NCBI GenBank assembly: GCA_031180805.1
Contig: JAPSLL010000013.1
Location: forward strand, 64,246 to 102,514
Direction of reading: 5' to 3'
Source of the DNA: Bacillus sp. (in: firmicutes)
GTDB taxonomy: Bacteria; Bacillota; Bacilli; Bacillales; Bacillaceae
DNA: 38,269 bases
The stretch's first letter is position 1. The number at the start of each line of letters is the position of its first letter. The notes beneath the pieces were generated by a model, which worked only from the letters and a program-made list of their open reading frames with translations, made no database searches and was not told where the DNA came from. The translations under genes and the position numbers were made by a program. Below, piece by piece: positions 18,191-27,900 of this stretch.

Positions 18191-18250
18191 TATGTTTTAC
18201 CATTCTTTCGTCAATGATGAAGATAAATTGTTGTGAAATGGAGAAAGCGT

Positions 18251-19714
18251 ATGACTTTTGAAGGTGAGAAAAAACTTGTTTCAGATGATTTCAAAGAAAA
18301 TACAACGTATATTGCAGAACAATTAGGGGTTAAAAAGAGCTTTGATGTTATTCAACTCGATGTTGAATATGCTGAACGAAAAATGACTCTTTTTATGGTC
18401 GATGGTTTTGTTAAGGATGACATCCTTCATCTGTTAATGAAATATTTAGCTCGAGTTACTAAAGAACAACTAGAGGGAAATACGTTAGACAAACTCCTAA
18501 AAACCCATTTACCGTATGTTGAACTGGATAAAACAGATGATTTGAATAAGGTAGTTCATATGGTACTTGCAGGTCCAACAGCATTAGTGGTCGAGGGAGT
18601 TAATGAGGTTATCTTAATTGATGCAAGGACTTATCCGGTAAGAGGGCCACAGGAGCCTGATACAGAAAGGGTAGTAAGAGGCGCAAGGGATGGATATGTC
18701 GAAACGATTGTCTTTAATACTGCACTTACAAGAAGAAGAATAAGGGATCGTTCATTAAGAATGGAGTATCTTCAAGTTGGAAGGCGTTCAAAAACAGATG
18801 TTGTAATCTGTTACCTAGAGGAGATTGCGGATTTAGACCATGTTAAGGATTTAAAGAAATCGCTAGAAGCAATTGATACCGATGGACTTCCAATGGGAGA
18901 AAAAACAATTGAAGAATTCCTTGGAGGACGTCATTTTAATCCCTATCCAACAGTCCGTTATACGGAAAGACCTGATACAGCAGCTTCTCATTTGTATGAA
19001 GGTCATGTAATTGTGTTTGTTGATGGCTCACCGAGTGCTATTATTACACCAACGACCTTTTGGCATCATTTGCAGCATGCCGAGGAATATCGAAATAAAC
19101 CAATTGTTGGTGCTTATCTTCGACTAGTTCGGTTTGTCGCGGTTTGGGTGTCGATGTTTCTATTACCATTATGGTATTTATTTGCACAAAACCCAGAGCT
19201 TTTACCACCAGGTCTTGATTTTATTGGAATTAACGAACATGGGTATATTCCATTATTATTACAATTTATAATAGTGGAACTAGGGATTGATATGTTGAGG
19301 ATGGCCGCAATTCATACTCCTTCTTCATTAGCAACTGCTCTAGGGTTAGTTGCAGCCCTTATGATTGGCCAGGTTGCAGTCGAAGTAGGATTATTAACGT
19401 ATGAGGTCGTCTTGTATTTATCGATTGCTGCAATTGGTACATTTGCAACTCCAAGTTATGAGCTTAGTTTAGCAAATCGTATGTTCCGAATGATTCTATT
19501 GCTATTTACTGCATCGTTAGGGGTTAGTGGCTTTGTTGTTGGAATAGTTCTATGGATCATTTTACTGGCAAAAACGAAGTCATTTAATGTACCTTATTTG
19601 TATCCATTTATCCCATTTGATTATCGAGGCCTACGAGATGTTTTATTTAGAGCGCCGATGCCTTTGAAAAATAGACGACCACGCTTTTTGCATCCGAATG
19701 ATCCAGATCGATAA
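18251..19714 (+). CDS. spoVAF: SpoVAF-type GerA-family spore germination protein
   Basis: A 487-residue inner-spore-membrane protein of the GerA A-subunit family. The N-terminal soluble region (1-285) carries RTYPVRGPQEPDTERVVRGARDG, a signature of the family and closest in memory to SpoVAF, and FVDGSPSAIITPTTFW precedes about five membrane segments (290-445). The Arg/Pro-rich tail (PLKNRRPRFLHPND) also fits. A GTG at 18233 is in frame, but GGAG seven bases before ATG 18251 decides the start. No spoVA genes and no GerB/GerC partner are nearby, so it is an orphan. It is not in this place in B. subtilis. No convincing sigma-G promoter was found. Confidence 0.85.
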   Translation: MTFEGEKKLVSDDFKENTTYIAEQLGVKKSFDVIQLDVEYAERKMTLFMVDGFVKDDILHLLMKYLARVTKEQLEGNTLDKLLKTHLPYVELDKTDDLNKVVHMVLAGPTALVVEGVNEVILIDARTYPVRGPQEPDTERVVRGARDGYVETIVFNTALTRRRIRDRSLRMEYLQVGRRSKTDVVICYLEEIADLDHVKDLKKSLEAIDTDGLPMGEKTIEEFLGGRHFNPYPTVRYTERPDTAASHLYEGHVIVFVDGSPSAIITPTTFWHHLQHAEEYRNKPIVGAYLRLVRFVAVWVSMFLLPLWYLFAQNPELLPPGLDFIGINEHGYIPLLLQFIIVELGIDMLRMAAIHTPSSLATALGLVAALMIGQVAVEVGLLTYEVVLYLSIAAIGTFATPSYELSLANRMFRMILLLFTASLGVSGFVVGIVLWIILLAKTKSFNVPYLYPFIPFDYRGLRDVLFRAPMPLKNRRPRFLHPNDPDR

Positions 19715-19726
19715 AGCAATTAATGT

Positions 19727-19758
19727 AGAATTGTCATTTAGATGACAATTCTTTTTTT
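19727..19758 (+). terminator. Intrinsic terminator after spoVAF
   Basis: AGAATTGTCAT pairs with ATGACAATTCT (11 bp, 4-nt loop), followed by seven T. Confidence 0.9.
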
Positions 19759-19877
19759 ATGAAGTTTTCATTTTATTGTTAACGATTCCTTGACGAGTAT
19801 TTCAATTCCTTTATACTTTAAATTAGGCATTTCTAATTAACTAATATAATGAATGTTAATGTTTAGTAGGTGATCAA

Positions 19878-20072
19878 TTGAAAACGATTTATGATGTACA
19901 ACAGCTATTGAAGAAGTTTGGAATTATTATTTATGTTGGGGATCGAATAGCTGATTTAGAGTTGATGGAAGAAGAAGTTAGACAATTATACCAGTCAAAC
20001 TTAATAGAACCAAATGACTATCAAATGGCGATTTTACTCTTAAGAAGCGAAGTGCAAAGATTAAAAGGGTGA
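19878..20072 (+). CDS. yqgQ: YqgQ family (DUF910) small protein
   Basis: A 64-residue, mainly helical cytoplasmic protein (MKTIYDVQQLLKKFGIIIYV start), the usual DUF910 length. Translation starts at TTG with TAGGTGAT nearby. It lies directly upstream of glucokinase, as in B. subtilis, where YqgQ is thought to bind nucleic acid on structural grounds; the cellular role is not known. No terminator separates it from glcK, so they may be co-transcribed. Confidence 0.85.
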   Translation: MKTIYDVQQLLKKFGIIIYVGDRIADLELMEEEVRQLYQSNLIEPNDYQMAILLLRSEVQRLKG

Positions 20073-20128
20073 GTGAATTCAAATACTAGCTAGCCAGCAA
20101 AAAAGAAAAGGTTATTATTTCCTTTGAT

Positions 20129-20142
20129 TGAAAACGATTTCT
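20129..20142 (+). promoter_or_regulatory. Possible cre site upstream of glcK
   Basis: TGAAAACGATTTCT fits the CcpA consensus TGWNANCGNTNWCA except for its last base. It lies 40 bp before glcK. The same 14-mer ATTGAAAACGATTT also occurs at the yqgQ start (19876), so chance is possible. Confidence 0.3.
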
Positions 20143-20180
20143 GGTAGATGCATATATAAATAGGGAAAAAGGTGAATAGA

Positions 20181-21149
20181 ATGAATGAACAATGGTTAGT
20201 CGGTGTTGATTTAGGTGGAACTACAATTAAAATGGCGTTTATTAATTATTATGGTGAAATTGTAGAAAAATGGGAGATACCTACTGATAAAACTGGAAAG
20301 GAAATTACAACCGATATTGCTAAATCAATTGATACTAAATTAACCGAGTTAGGTTTCACAAAGGAGAAGCTGGCTGGAATTGGTATGGGTGCGCCAGGAC
20401 CAGTTAATCTTGAAAGTGGCCTTATTTACGAAACTGTTAATTTAGGTTGGAAAAACTACCCACTACGAGATCATCTTGAATTAGAAACGGGTTTACAAGC
20501 TATCATTGATAATGATGCAAATATCGCTGCACTTGGTGAAATGTGGAAAGGTGCTGGAGATGGTGCGAAAGACCTCGTATGCGTGACGCTTGGAACAGGT
20601 GTTGGGGGAGGCCTTATTTCTAATGGAGAGGTCATCCATGGTGTTAACGGTGCAGGTGGAGAAATCGGGCATATTACTGTTGTTCCAGACGGTGGAGCAC
20701 AATGTAATTGTGGAAAGACAGGATGTATCGAAACCATCGCATCTGCAACGGGAATTGTTAGGGTGGCAAAAGAGAAGCTATCAACAAGTGATAAACAAAG
20801 TATTCTTAGGGAAATCCTTGAAGCAAATGGTGATTTAACCTCGAAGGATGTCTTTGATGCACTAGAGAAAAAGGATCCTTTAGCGGAAGAAATTATTGAT
20901 TATGTAACGTTTCATTTAGGTTTAATGTTAGCTAACGTAGCAAATGGCTTAAATCCTGAAAAAATTGTTATCGGTGGTGGAGTTTCAAAAGCTGGTGATA
21001 AGCTTATAAAAAAAGTTGACCATTATTTTAAACGTTTCGCTTTTCCTCGTGTTGGTGATGCAGCAACTATTACTGTTGCTACATTAGGTAATGATGCGGG
21101 AGTAATTGGAGGAGCATGGCTAGTGAAAACGAAATTATTAAATAAATAA
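20181..21149 (+). CDS. glcK: Glucokinase (ROK family)
   Basis: Phosphorylates glucose with ATP in the cytoplasm. The 322-residue protein begins with the ATP-binding [10 protein letters not shown] (residues 10-19), has the catalytic-region [10 protein letters not shown] (Asp near 105), and the ROK zinc motif [10 protein letters not shown]...[10 protein letters not shown] near residues 165-190. A GTG at 20172 is in frame, but AAAAAGGTG fits ATG 20181. It follows yqgQ as in B. subtilis (yqgR/glcK). A possible cre site lies upstream and a strong terminator downstream. Confidence 0.96.
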   Translation: MNEQWLVGVDLGGTTIKMAFINYYGEIVEKWEIPTDKTGKEITTDIAKSIDTKLTELGFTKEKLAGIGMGAPGPVNLESGLIYETVNLGWKNYPLRDHLELETGLQAIIDNDANIAALGEMWKGAGDGAKDLVCVTLGTGVGGGLISNGEVIHGVNGAGGEIGHITVVPDGGAQCNCGKTGCIETIASATGIVRVAKEKLSTSDKQSILREILEANGDLTSKDVFDALEKKDPLAEEIIDYVTFHLGLMLANVANGLNPEKIVIGGGVSKAGDKLIKKVDHYFKRFAFPRVGDAATITVATLGNDAGVIGGAWLVKTKLLNK

Positions 21150-21159
21150 GTTATTAAAC

Positions 21160-21208
21160 AAAAATAAGAAATGAGTCCAACCAAGTTGTTCTCATTTCTT
21201 ATTTTTTT
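21160..21208 (+). terminator. Intrinsic terminator after glcK
   Basis: AAAATAAGAAATGAG pairs with CTCATTTCTTATTTT (15 bp) around a 15-nt loop, followed by T-run. Confidence 0.9.
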
Positions 21209-21458
21209 ATATTCTGAATATTACAACTTTTATAAAAACGAAACTTTTTTTCAACTCATACGTCTAATAATTAGGCTATTGGAATAAGGTAAAGATTATA
21301 ATTCTATCATGTGTTTGTTATGACAATATTAAAAAGGATTGATTTTTTGTAAAAGAAGTATTAAGATATGTTTTAGTTGTTTTATTGTATACCTAATATA
21401 TGGAAACTTGAGAGATAAAACGAAAGCGCTATTGTCCTGTGGGATGAGGAGGTTATTT

Positions 21459-23360
21459 ATGCGTAAGAAATCTTTTTCGAAAATTTCATTTTTATTAATA
21501 GCAACGCTTTTTATGTGGATTAAAACATATATTGTCTATAAAACTAGCTTTGATATTAAAATTGAAAACTTTAAACAAGAGTTTATCCTATTCATTAACC
21601 CTTTAAGTTTTTTACTTTTCATATTTGGTATTGGATTGTTTATGAAAGAAAAGAATCGGAATCGATATATCTTTGGTGCTAGTATTTTTGTGACAATACT
21701 ATTACTCGCAAATATGGTATTTTATCGATTTTACAATGATTTCTTAACAATTCCGGTCTTATTTCAGACAAGTAATATGGGGGATTTAGGAAGTAGTATT
21801 AGTAGTTTATTTTTACCTACAGACTTGTTAATGCTCGTCGACTTAGCAATATTATTTTGGTTATTAAAAAAACCAACCTTTAAATCAGATTCTCAATTAA
21901 CTAAAAAAGAAAAATCAGCATATTTTTTATTAGTAGCAGCGGTATTTTTCTTTAACTTAGGTTTAGCGGAAACTGAAAGACCTCAATTACTAACACGTAC
22001 ATTCGACAGAGAAATTCTTGTTAAGAATATTAGTGTTTATAATTTCCATATTTATGACGCATTTTTACAATCGAAAACTACGGCACAAAGAGCGCTAGCA
22101 GATAGTGATAATTTGACTGAAATTGAAAACTATGTAAATGCAAACCGTAAGGAGCCTTCAGAAGATTTATTTGGAGTAGCAAAAGGTCGTAATGTTATCT
22201 TAATTTCATTAGAATCACTACAAAGTTTTGTCATTAATGAGAAATTAAATGGCCAAGAAATTACTCCATTCCTAAACGATTTAATTGGAGAAAGCTACTA
22301 TTTTGATAATTTCTACCATCAAACTGGCCAAGGGAAAACATCAGATTCAGAGTTTATTGTCGATAATTCATTGTATCCATTAGGACGGGGGGCAGTATAC
22401 TTTACAAACAGTAGTAACGAATATACTGCTACGCCTGAGTTATTAAAGGATTATGGATATTATTCAACAATTTTCCACGCAAATAATAAGAGCTTCTGGA
22501 ATCGTGACATAATGTATGAAACTTTAGGGTATGACCGTTTCTTTGATGTTAATGATTATGAAGTGACAGCGGAAAATTCGATTGGTTGGGGATTAAAAGA
22601 TATCGACTTTTTTGAGCAAACTGTCCAACATATAGATAATCTTCCACAGCCGTTCTATACAAGACTTATTACATTAACAAACCATTTCCCATTTGATCTT
22701 GGGGAAGAGGATAAAATGATTGATGAATTTGATTCAAATAGTAAAACACTAAATCAATATATTCCGACAGTTCGATATATGGATGAGGGTGTTAAGCATT
22801 TCTTTGAGAAATTAAAGCAAACCGATGTATATGAAAATTCAATCATCATTCTATATGGTGACCATTATGGTATCTCTGAGAACCATAATAAAGCAATGGA
22901 GCAATTTACAGGAAAAGAAATTACTCCATTTGAAACAATTCAATTACAGCGTGTTCCGTTTATCGTTCATATACCAGGAGTAACTGATAAAGAACCAAAG
23001 ACAATATCAAAAGTAACTGGACAAATTGATATTCGTCCTACAATTATGAGCTTACTTGGTATAGATACTTCTGATCAGATTCAATTTGGTTCAGATGCCT
23101 TCTCTGATGAAAAACTATCATTTGTAGCATTAAGAGACGGAAGCTTTATAACAGAAAATAATGTTTATACTCGTGGCGTATGTTATGACAAAGCAACAGG
23201 TGAGGAAGTCGATGAAGCTGTTTGTGAGCCTTATATGGAAAAGGCTAAGCAGGAATTAAGCTATTCAGATGAAATCATCTATGGTGATTTACTACGCTTT
23301 TACGGTAAACAGGGATCCTCTGAAGTGAAAAGCGATACGAAAACAAATGATAATAAATAA
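21459..23360 (+). CDS. yqgS: LTA synthase family protein (YqgS-like)
   Basis: Membrane enzyme that polymerises glycerol phosphate from phosphatidylglycerol onto lipoteichoic acid. The 633-residue protein has five N-terminal membrane segments (residues 10-205) and an extracellular alkaline-phosphatase-like sulfatase domain. Catalytic Thr294 lies in QGKTSDSEF; a metal-site Glu is in ISLESLQ; LYGDHYG supplies Asp and His ligands. The frame extends upstream to 21339, but GAGGAGGT lies five bases before ATG 21459. B. subtilis YqgS occupies the same position and is one of four paralogues; whether this one is a main or minor LTA synthase cannot be told. Confidence 0.92.
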   Translation: MRKKSFSKISFLLIATLFMWIKTYIVYKTSFDIKIENFKQEFILFINPLSFLLFIFGIGLFMKEKNRNRYIFGASIFVTILLLANMVFYRFYNDFLTIPVLFQTSNMGDLGSSISSLFLPTDLLMLVDLAILFWLLKKPTFKSDSQLTKKEKSAYFLLVAAVFFFNLGLAETERPQLLTRTFDREILVKNISVYNFHIYDAFLQSKTTAQRALADSDNLTEIENYVNANRKEPSEDLFGVAKGRNVILISLESLQSFVINEKLNGQEITPFLNDLIGESYYFDNFYHQTGQGKTSDSEFIVDNSLYPLGRGAVYFTNSSNEYTATPELLKDYGYYSTIFHANNKSFWNRDIMYETLGYDRFFDVNDYEVTAENSIGWGLKDIDFFEQTVQHIDNLPQPFYTRLITLTNHFPFDLGEEDKMIDEFDSNSKTLNQYIPTVRYMDEGVKHFFEKLKQTDVYENSIIILYGDHYGISENHNKAMEQFTGKEITPFETIQLQRVPFIVHIPGVTDKEPKTISKVTGQIDIRPTIMSLLGIDTSDQIQFGSDAFSDEKLSFVALRDGSFITENNVYTRGVCYDKATGEEVDEAVCEPYMEKAKQELSYSDEIIYGDLLRFYGKQGSSEVKSDTKTNDNK

Positions 23361-23368
23361 TAATTAAG

Positions 23369-23425
23369 AAAGCTGACTATTTGCTAGTTCCATTATGGAA
23401 TAAACTGGCGAGGTCAGCTTTTTTA
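23369..23425 (+). terminator. Terminator after the LTA synthase gene
   Basis: AAGCTGAC pairs with GTCAGCTT, with an inner TTCCATTATGGAA hairpin, and a run of six T. The GCTGAC core is shared with other terminators here. Confidence 0.8.
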
Positions 23426-23770
23426 TATTGGCGCTGCTAATCTTGGTTGTTTAATTTCCTCTTGCAGCGTTTGCTTTTCGCTGACGGGCCAGGAGCCTCC
23501 CGTAGCATTAACTATCGTGTGGTTTCACTTTGACACGCTTCTTATGTATTCTCTCCACTTAACAAAGTGTTAAGAAGCAACAATAAGCTTTAACATAGCC
23601 TTTAGATGGAAAATCGCTTTTCTACATCATGATTTAAGGATATGTTAGTTCTGTTGTATATTAACTTGAAAATTGAATATATATGAAAAGTCAATGCTAT
23701 TACGAAGTTGAACATTATAGATCATAATGTTTAGCTTTCTTAAAAAATGTACATAACGATGGAGGTTGGT
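23426..23770. other. Gene-free gap with a decayed dispersed repeat
   Basis: About 345 bp with no ORF. Around 23465-23512, TGCTTTTCGCTGACGGG followed by AGGAGCCTCCCGTAGC is GC-rich against its surroundings and resembles the repeat proposed at 3832-3875. The remainder is AT-rich and probably contains the yqgT promoter. Confidence 0.35.
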
Positions 23771-23775
23771 ACGTA

Positions 23776-24903
23776 ATGCTGATTTACATTAAAAAGAAGA
23801 TATTATTAAATGATTTATCGTTACTGCTCCAAGTAGATAAGCGTTTAATTTTAGATAGTAATAAAAAACTAAAAAACTTACAATCAGGACTTATTAATGA
23901 AGATACATATTTGTTGATTCCTTATAAGGAGTCAGTGTTGGACATAAGTAGTGAATATGTAGAACTTATGAACAATGACATAAAAATAATGCATGAAACG
24001 CAGGGAAATGGTACAATTCTTAATACTAAAAAACCTTATGATTCATTAGAATTATATTCAGAGCTGAATCAATTAGTTACTTTATATCCATTTTTACAAA
24101 AAGAAATAATAGGCTATAGTGTTTTAGGAAAACCGATAGTAGAATTAAAAATTGGAAATGGTCCTAAAAAGATTCATATGAACGGATCCTTTCATGCAAA
24201 CGAGTGGATTACAACGAGTATTATGATGTATTGGTTAAAAAATTTTTTGGCATCTTTAGTTAATAATCAGCTTTTAGATGGCAATAGCTGCAGTTCATTA
24301 TACAAAGACGTAACTCTCTCATTTGTGCCAATGGTAAATCCAGATGGCGTTGATCTTGTTCGGAATGGCTTACCAAATAACTCAAAGTACAATAAGTTAA
24401 TTCTAGAAATAAATGAATATAGCCTTGATTTTTCACAATGGAAGGCAAATATTAGAGGCGTTGATTTGAATAATCAATATCCAGCAAATTGGGATATCGA
24501 AAAAGAGAGAAAAATTCCTAAAGATCCTGCTCCACGTGATTACCCAGGAGATGCCCCGTTAACTGAACCCGAAGCAATTGCATTAGCAGATTTAGTCCAG
24601 AATCGTCAATTTGACCGTGTCCTTGCTTTCCATACACAGGGAGAAGAAATTTATTGGGGTTACTTAGGGAAGGAGCCCCAAGAAGCTGGCCTAATTGTTG
24701 CTGAATTTGAAAGATTAAGCGGATATAAAGCAATAAGAAATATTGATAGTCATGCTGGTTTTCGAGACTGGTTCGTCAATGAATATGAAAAGCCGGGCTT
24801 TACTATTGAATTAGGATTAGGTGTAAATCCATTGCCCTTTGAACAGTTTGATGAAATGTATACAAAAAGCAAAGGGATATTTTTTGCTGCATTATTTATG
24901 TAA
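23776..24903 (+). CDS. yqgT: Gamma-D-glutamyl-L-diamino acid endopeptidase, M14 family (YqgT-like)
   Basis: A zinc carboxypeptidase-fold enzyme that cuts the gamma-D-Glu-diaminopimelate bond in peptidoglycan peptides. The 375-residue protein has the zinc ligands His140 and Glu143 (HANEW) and His286 (AFHTQGEE), substrate residues in NPDGVDLV and RGVDLNNQYPANW, and catalytic Glu345 (FTIELGLG). The first 70 residues resemble a degenerate LysM-like region. There is no signal peptide, suggesting action on imported or released peptides in the cytoplasm or mother cell. GGAGGT stands before the ATG. Position matches B. subtilis yqgT. Confidence 0.9.
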   Translation: MLIYIKKKILLNDLSLLLQVDKRLILDSNKKLKNLQSGLINEDTYLLIPYKESVLDISSEYVELMNNDIKIMHETQGNGTILNTKKPYDSLELYSELNQLVTLYPFLQKEIIGYSVLGKPIVELKIGNGPKKIHMNGSFHANEWITTSIMMYWLKNFLASLVNNQLLDGNSCSSLYKDVTLSFVPMVNPDGVDLVRNGLPNNSKYNKLILEINEYSLDFSQWKANIRGVDLNNQYPANWDIEKERKIPKDPAPRDYPGDAPLTEPEAIALADLVQNRQFDRVLAFHTQGEEIYWGYLGKEPQEAGLIVAEFERLSGYKAIRNIDSHAGFRDWFVNEYEKPGFTIELGLGVNPLPFEQFDEMYTKSKGIFFAALFM

Positions 24904-25150
24904 ATTTCACAGGTTTATGAAACAAAATCTCATGTAATACGTATTAATAAGTAGAAGAAGATTTACTATAAGATAGGCTGTTTGCGCAATAAATTTGGTA
25001 TAAACTGAGAGTGGTTGATTTCCGCGGGACTGCGTAGCTAACTCGGCTCTCTTTGCCTCTGTGTAAGCTTCATTAGTTCCGTGTATTCAACCTATTTATT
25101 TTACCTGTAAAAAACAGCAATCTTATAGAAAATTAATAACGACAAATAGA
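24904..25150. other. Gap with a decayed dispersed repeat
   Basis: About 250 bp, no ORF. Near 25012-25075 the sequence GGTTGATTTCCGCGGGACTGCG is followed by CTCGGCTC and TGCCTCTGTG. This recalls another section of the same Bacillaceae intergenic repeat (the GTTGATTTCCGC portion). Confidence 0.35.
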
Positions 25151-25166
25151 GAGGTGAAAATGAGAG

Positions 25167-26285
25167 TTGATGAGATTAATTAAGTTAGTTTTTCTCCTTA
25201 TGTTCACATTACTTCTTTGTGCAGGCTGTATATCATCTCATCAACAAGAGAAAAATAAGGACCTTCCAGCGACGGAGGATGTACAAAAGTCGAAAGAGGA
25301 ATCTAATCAGCAAAGTAGACATGATGAAGTTATTTCTACTGAAATAGATGAAAGTGTGTTCCATTCAGTAGCTGATTGGAAAGATGAGGAATCAGTTTTC
25401 TACATTACTAATACAGCAAATGGGTCAACAATCCATTCCTATAATATATATACAGGAGATTCTTCTATATTTTTCCGCTCTGAAGCACCGATAGTACAGT
25501 TTGAAGCAAATAGCGACCATTCCTTGTTTTTAGTACATACAAGTCCAACAACATATGAAGCTAATTTAATCATATTAGATGAAAAAGGTGAAATACAATA
25601 TAATACAAAAATTCAGTCCTTTGAATTAGAGTTCACTTGGAATCAGCTTAATCATGAAGAATTATTTGTGTCTAGTTTTAATGAGGATTGGACATATAAT
25701 ACATATATAATAAATACTACGGAAAAGTCTGTAACAGACAATCCAGTTAATATTCCTTTTATGCAATGGGTTGGGGATACTAAAATTTCTTATCTGAAGT
25801 GGAATCAGGATGTACCGACTTTAACTGCACCAATGTATGTCTATGATCGAAAAACGAAAGAAGAGACACTTTTTGCAAGTAATGTTTTAACAAATAGTAA
25901 TTATTCAAATGTCATGACAACGGTTGAGGTTTTCGATGATAAAGGAAATGCATCTGTAAAGTTTTATGAATTAAGTACTATGAAGCTAATAAATGAGTTG
26001 CCAACAAGAGTTGTGTCACTTTATTCAGATTGGTCAATTCCATATCAGGATTATAATGAAGAGAAAAAAATTTTTTATTTACTAGAAGTAAACGAGGGAA
26101 ATACTTCTTATTCTTTAATATCGTATAATATTGAAACAAAAGAAAAGAAAGTATTAATTGAAAAGCTTGAAAATTATCAATTTAAATTATCTCCTAACGG
26201 GGATTATGCATTATACGGTCCAAGATTTGAGTATATGATTGATTTAAAAAACAAAAAACTAGTGGATTTAATAACATTCAAATAG
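25167..26285 (+). CDS. yqgU: YqgU-like lipoprotein
   Basis: A 372-residue predicted lipoprotein: the signal MMRLIKLVFLLMFTLLLCAGC ends in a lipobox (Cys21), followed by a charged linker and a beta-rich domain with recurring motifs such as ITNTANGSTIHSYNIYTGDSS, as in a beta-propeller. Function unknown. GAGGTGA is nine bases before TTG 25167 and twelve before ATG 25170, so the start is one of these. A seven-codon out-of-frame ORF (ATG 25160) begins in the same region. It is followed after 24 bases by yqgV, as in B. subtilis. Confidence 0.75.
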   Translation: MMRLIKLVFLLMFTLLLCAGCISSHQQEKNKDLPATEDVQKSKEESNQQSRHDEVISTEIDESVFHSVADWKDEESVFYITNTANGSTIHSYNIYTGDSSIFFRSEAPIVQFEANSDHSLFLVHTSPTTYEANLIILDEKGEIQYNTKIQSFELEFTWNQLNHEELFVSSFNEDWTYNTYIINTTEKSVTDNPVNIPFMQWVGDTKISYLKWNQDVPTLTAPMYVYDRKTKEETLFASNVLTNSNYSNVMTTVEVFDDKGNASVKFYELSTMKLINELPTRVVSLYSDWSIPYQDYNEEKKIFYLLEVNEGNTSYSLISYNIETKEKKVLIEKLENYQFKLSPNGDYALYGPRFEYMIDLKNKKLVDLITFK

Positions 26286-26309
26286 TGAATCAGAAAGGGA
26301 AAGATTATC

Positions 26310-26618
26310 ATGGCTATAGTAGATGTAACAGTAATTCCTATTGGAACTAGCGATCCAAGTGTAAGTAAATATGTGGCTAATATTCAGACGATCTTAAAAA
26401 AGTATGAGCTCGAGGGGAAGATTACGTATCAATTAACACCTATGAATACTATAATAGAAGGAGAATTATCAACTTTGTTTGAAGTCATTAAGGCTATTCA
26501 TGAAGCACCTTTCAACATGGGGATTAATCGAGTAGCTACTAATATTCGCATAGATGATCGCCGCGATAAAAATACAACAATGCAAGGAAAGTTGGAGAGT
26601 GTTCAAAAGCACTTATAA
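26310..26618 (+). CDS. yqgV: MTH1187/UPF0045 family thiamine-binding-type protein
   Basis: A 102-residue protein of the MTH1187/YkoF-like family (MAIVDVTVIPIGTSDPSVSKYV start), an alpha-beta ferredoxin-like fold that assembles into multimers. Some members bind thiamine or its hydroxymethylpyrimidine part; that is family knowledge and not visible here. The strands VTVIPIG and TPMNTIIEG and the GINRVATNIRIDDRRD segment fit well. It starts 24 bases after yqgU and is followed by a bidirectional terminator. Confidence 0.88.
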   Translation: MAIVDVTVIPIGTSDPSVSKYVANIQTILKKYELEGKITYQLTPMNTIIEGELSTLFEVIKAIHEAPFNMGINRVATNIRIDDRRDKNTTMQGKLESVQKHL

Positions 26619-26623
26619 TGATT

Positions 26624-26679
26624 AAAAAGAGGCTGACTCATTGTGGATTTATATCCCTTGCTTGAGACAGCCTCTTTTA
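26624..26679. terminator. Bidirectional terminator between yqgV and yqgW
   Basis: AAAAGAGGCTGACTCA pairs with TGAGACAGCCTCTTTT with one mismatch. T-rich tracts follow on both strands, so it can end yqgV (plus) and yqgW (minus). Confidence 0.8.
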
Positions 26680-26770
26680 AATTAACTTCGAGCTCCAATT
26701 GTTTATCACAGATTTACCGTTCTTTTAAATGATAGCGTTTTAATACGAAAGGATAAAAGTTATGTATGCA

Positions 26771-26944
26771 TTAGTGTGTAGTAGGAAATCCGTTGTTTAA
26801 TACAGTCATAACTGCAAACCATCCGAACACAGCCAAAGCACCGAACGCAAAAATCATTCCAAGAAAGTTTTTTTCTTTTAATGAACGAATCAATCCAAAA
26901 ATAGCTAGAATGGTAACAAGTCCGAAAATAATTACTAAACCCAT
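26771..26944 (-). CDS. yqgW: DUF2759 small membrane protein (YqgW-like)
   Basis: A 57-residue protein (MGLVIIFGLVTILAIFGLIR start) with two membrane segments separated by the short basic loop RSLKEKNF, and the tail NNGFPTTH. Length and motifs fit DUF2759. On the minus strand AAGGGGG stands seven bases before the ATG. Its position between yqgV and yqgX agrees with B. subtilis yqgW. Function unknown. Confidence 0.8.
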   Translation of the reverse strand: MGLVIIFGLVTILAIFGLIRSLKEKNFLGMIFAFGALAVFGWFAVMTVLNNGFPTTH

Positions 26945-27193
26945 TAAAAAGCCCCCTTACGCTATATAAATTATATTCATTGTACCATGTAAAAAAAAGA
27001 GAAGATACAAACAATTCCTTATAATATTTTAATCGGTTTCATTAGCTTTGTCGAGTTAATTTTGGATTCATTTGCCACAGTTTACTAATAGAATACCCAA
27101 AGGTACGACATATCAAACTGTTAAAAGTAAAGCTTGAACAGTGAAAAAATAAGTGTAAAATAAGAGTAATTCATCAAATAGGAGTTGGTTAAA

Positions 27194-27826
27194 ATGAATT
27201 GGAGACAAATACCACTAGGCCCACTTCAAACAAATTGTTATTTATATATTAATGACAATAAGGAATGTTTAATATTTGATCCAGGTGGTGAAGCACAAAA
27301 ACTGACGAGTATTATTCAACAACAGCATTTAAAACCTCTAGCAATTTTGTTGACACATGCTCATTTTGATCATATAGGAGCTGTAGATGATATCCGAAAT
27401 GAATGGAAAATTCCGGTTTATGTACATAAAAATGAAAAGGATTGGCTAACGAATCCGTCATTAAATGGGTCAGAATATTTTATGGCTGGAAAAATTAAGG
27501 CCTATGAGCCAGATCATCTTATTAAAGGTGAAGGAATGATAGAAATAGGGAATTTTAAGCTGAGAGTCTTTGAAACACCAGGCCATTCACCAGGAAGTGT
27601 TTCGTATTATGATATTCAGGCCGGTATTGTCTTTTCTGGGGATGCATTGTTTGCAGGAAGTATTGGGAGAACTGACTTGCCTGGGGGTAGTCATGAAACT
27701 TTACTGAAAAGCATTCATGAAAAGTTACTAACACTACCGGAAGAAACACTTGTATTATCAGGTCACGGACCCGATACAACGATAGAATTAGAAATGGAAG
27801 GAAATCCATTTTTGAATGGATTTTAA
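27194..27826 (+). CDS. yqgX: MBL-fold metallo-hydrolase, glyoxalase II-like (YqgX)
   Basis: A 210-residue zinc hydrolase. The metallo-beta-lactamase motif THAHFDHIG, the His of TPGHSPGS, the bridging Asp of FSGDALFAGSIGRTDLPGG, and the final His of LSGHGPDT are all present. The GSIGRTD stretch is typical of the YcbL/YqgX glyoxalase II-like group; Bacillus YqgX is linked to methylglyoxal detoxification (family knowledge). It lacks the glutathione-binding C-terminal domain of classical GloB. The frame opens at TTG 27185, but AGGAG fits ATG 27194. Confidence 0.92.
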   Translation: MNWRQIPLGPLQTNCYLYINDNKECLIFDPGGEAQKLTSIIQQQHLKPLAILLTHAHFDHIGAVDDIRNEWKIPVYVHKNEKDWLTNPSLNGSEYFMAGKIKAYEPDHLIKGEGMIEIGNFKLRVFETPGHSPGSVSYYDIQAGIVFSGDALFAGSIGRTDLPGGSHETLLKSIHEKLLTLPEETLVLSGHGPDTTIELEMEGNPFLNGF

Positions 27827-27900
27827 AATTAGTTATAAGTACTGCGTGAGTTTCCAATGTCAAAGGGAACAAGTACAGCCTTGGAATATCTACGTCTAAC

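Noticed and set aside
18113-18250. Sigma-G promoter for spoVAF (CATACTC at 18149)
   Set aside because: The -10-like word is close to the sigma-G consensus, but no TGAATA-like -35 lies at the correct distance.
20471-20838. ORFs inside glcK on both strands
   Set aside because: Shadows of the ROK-family gene, with no ribosome sites or family resemblance.
26760-27014. Minus-strand ORF of 84 residues rich in Tyr, Phe and Cys
   Set aside because: It is a shadow of the DUF2759 gene (26771-26944, minus strand) in another frame. The DUF2759 frame has the ribosome site and a recognisable sequence.
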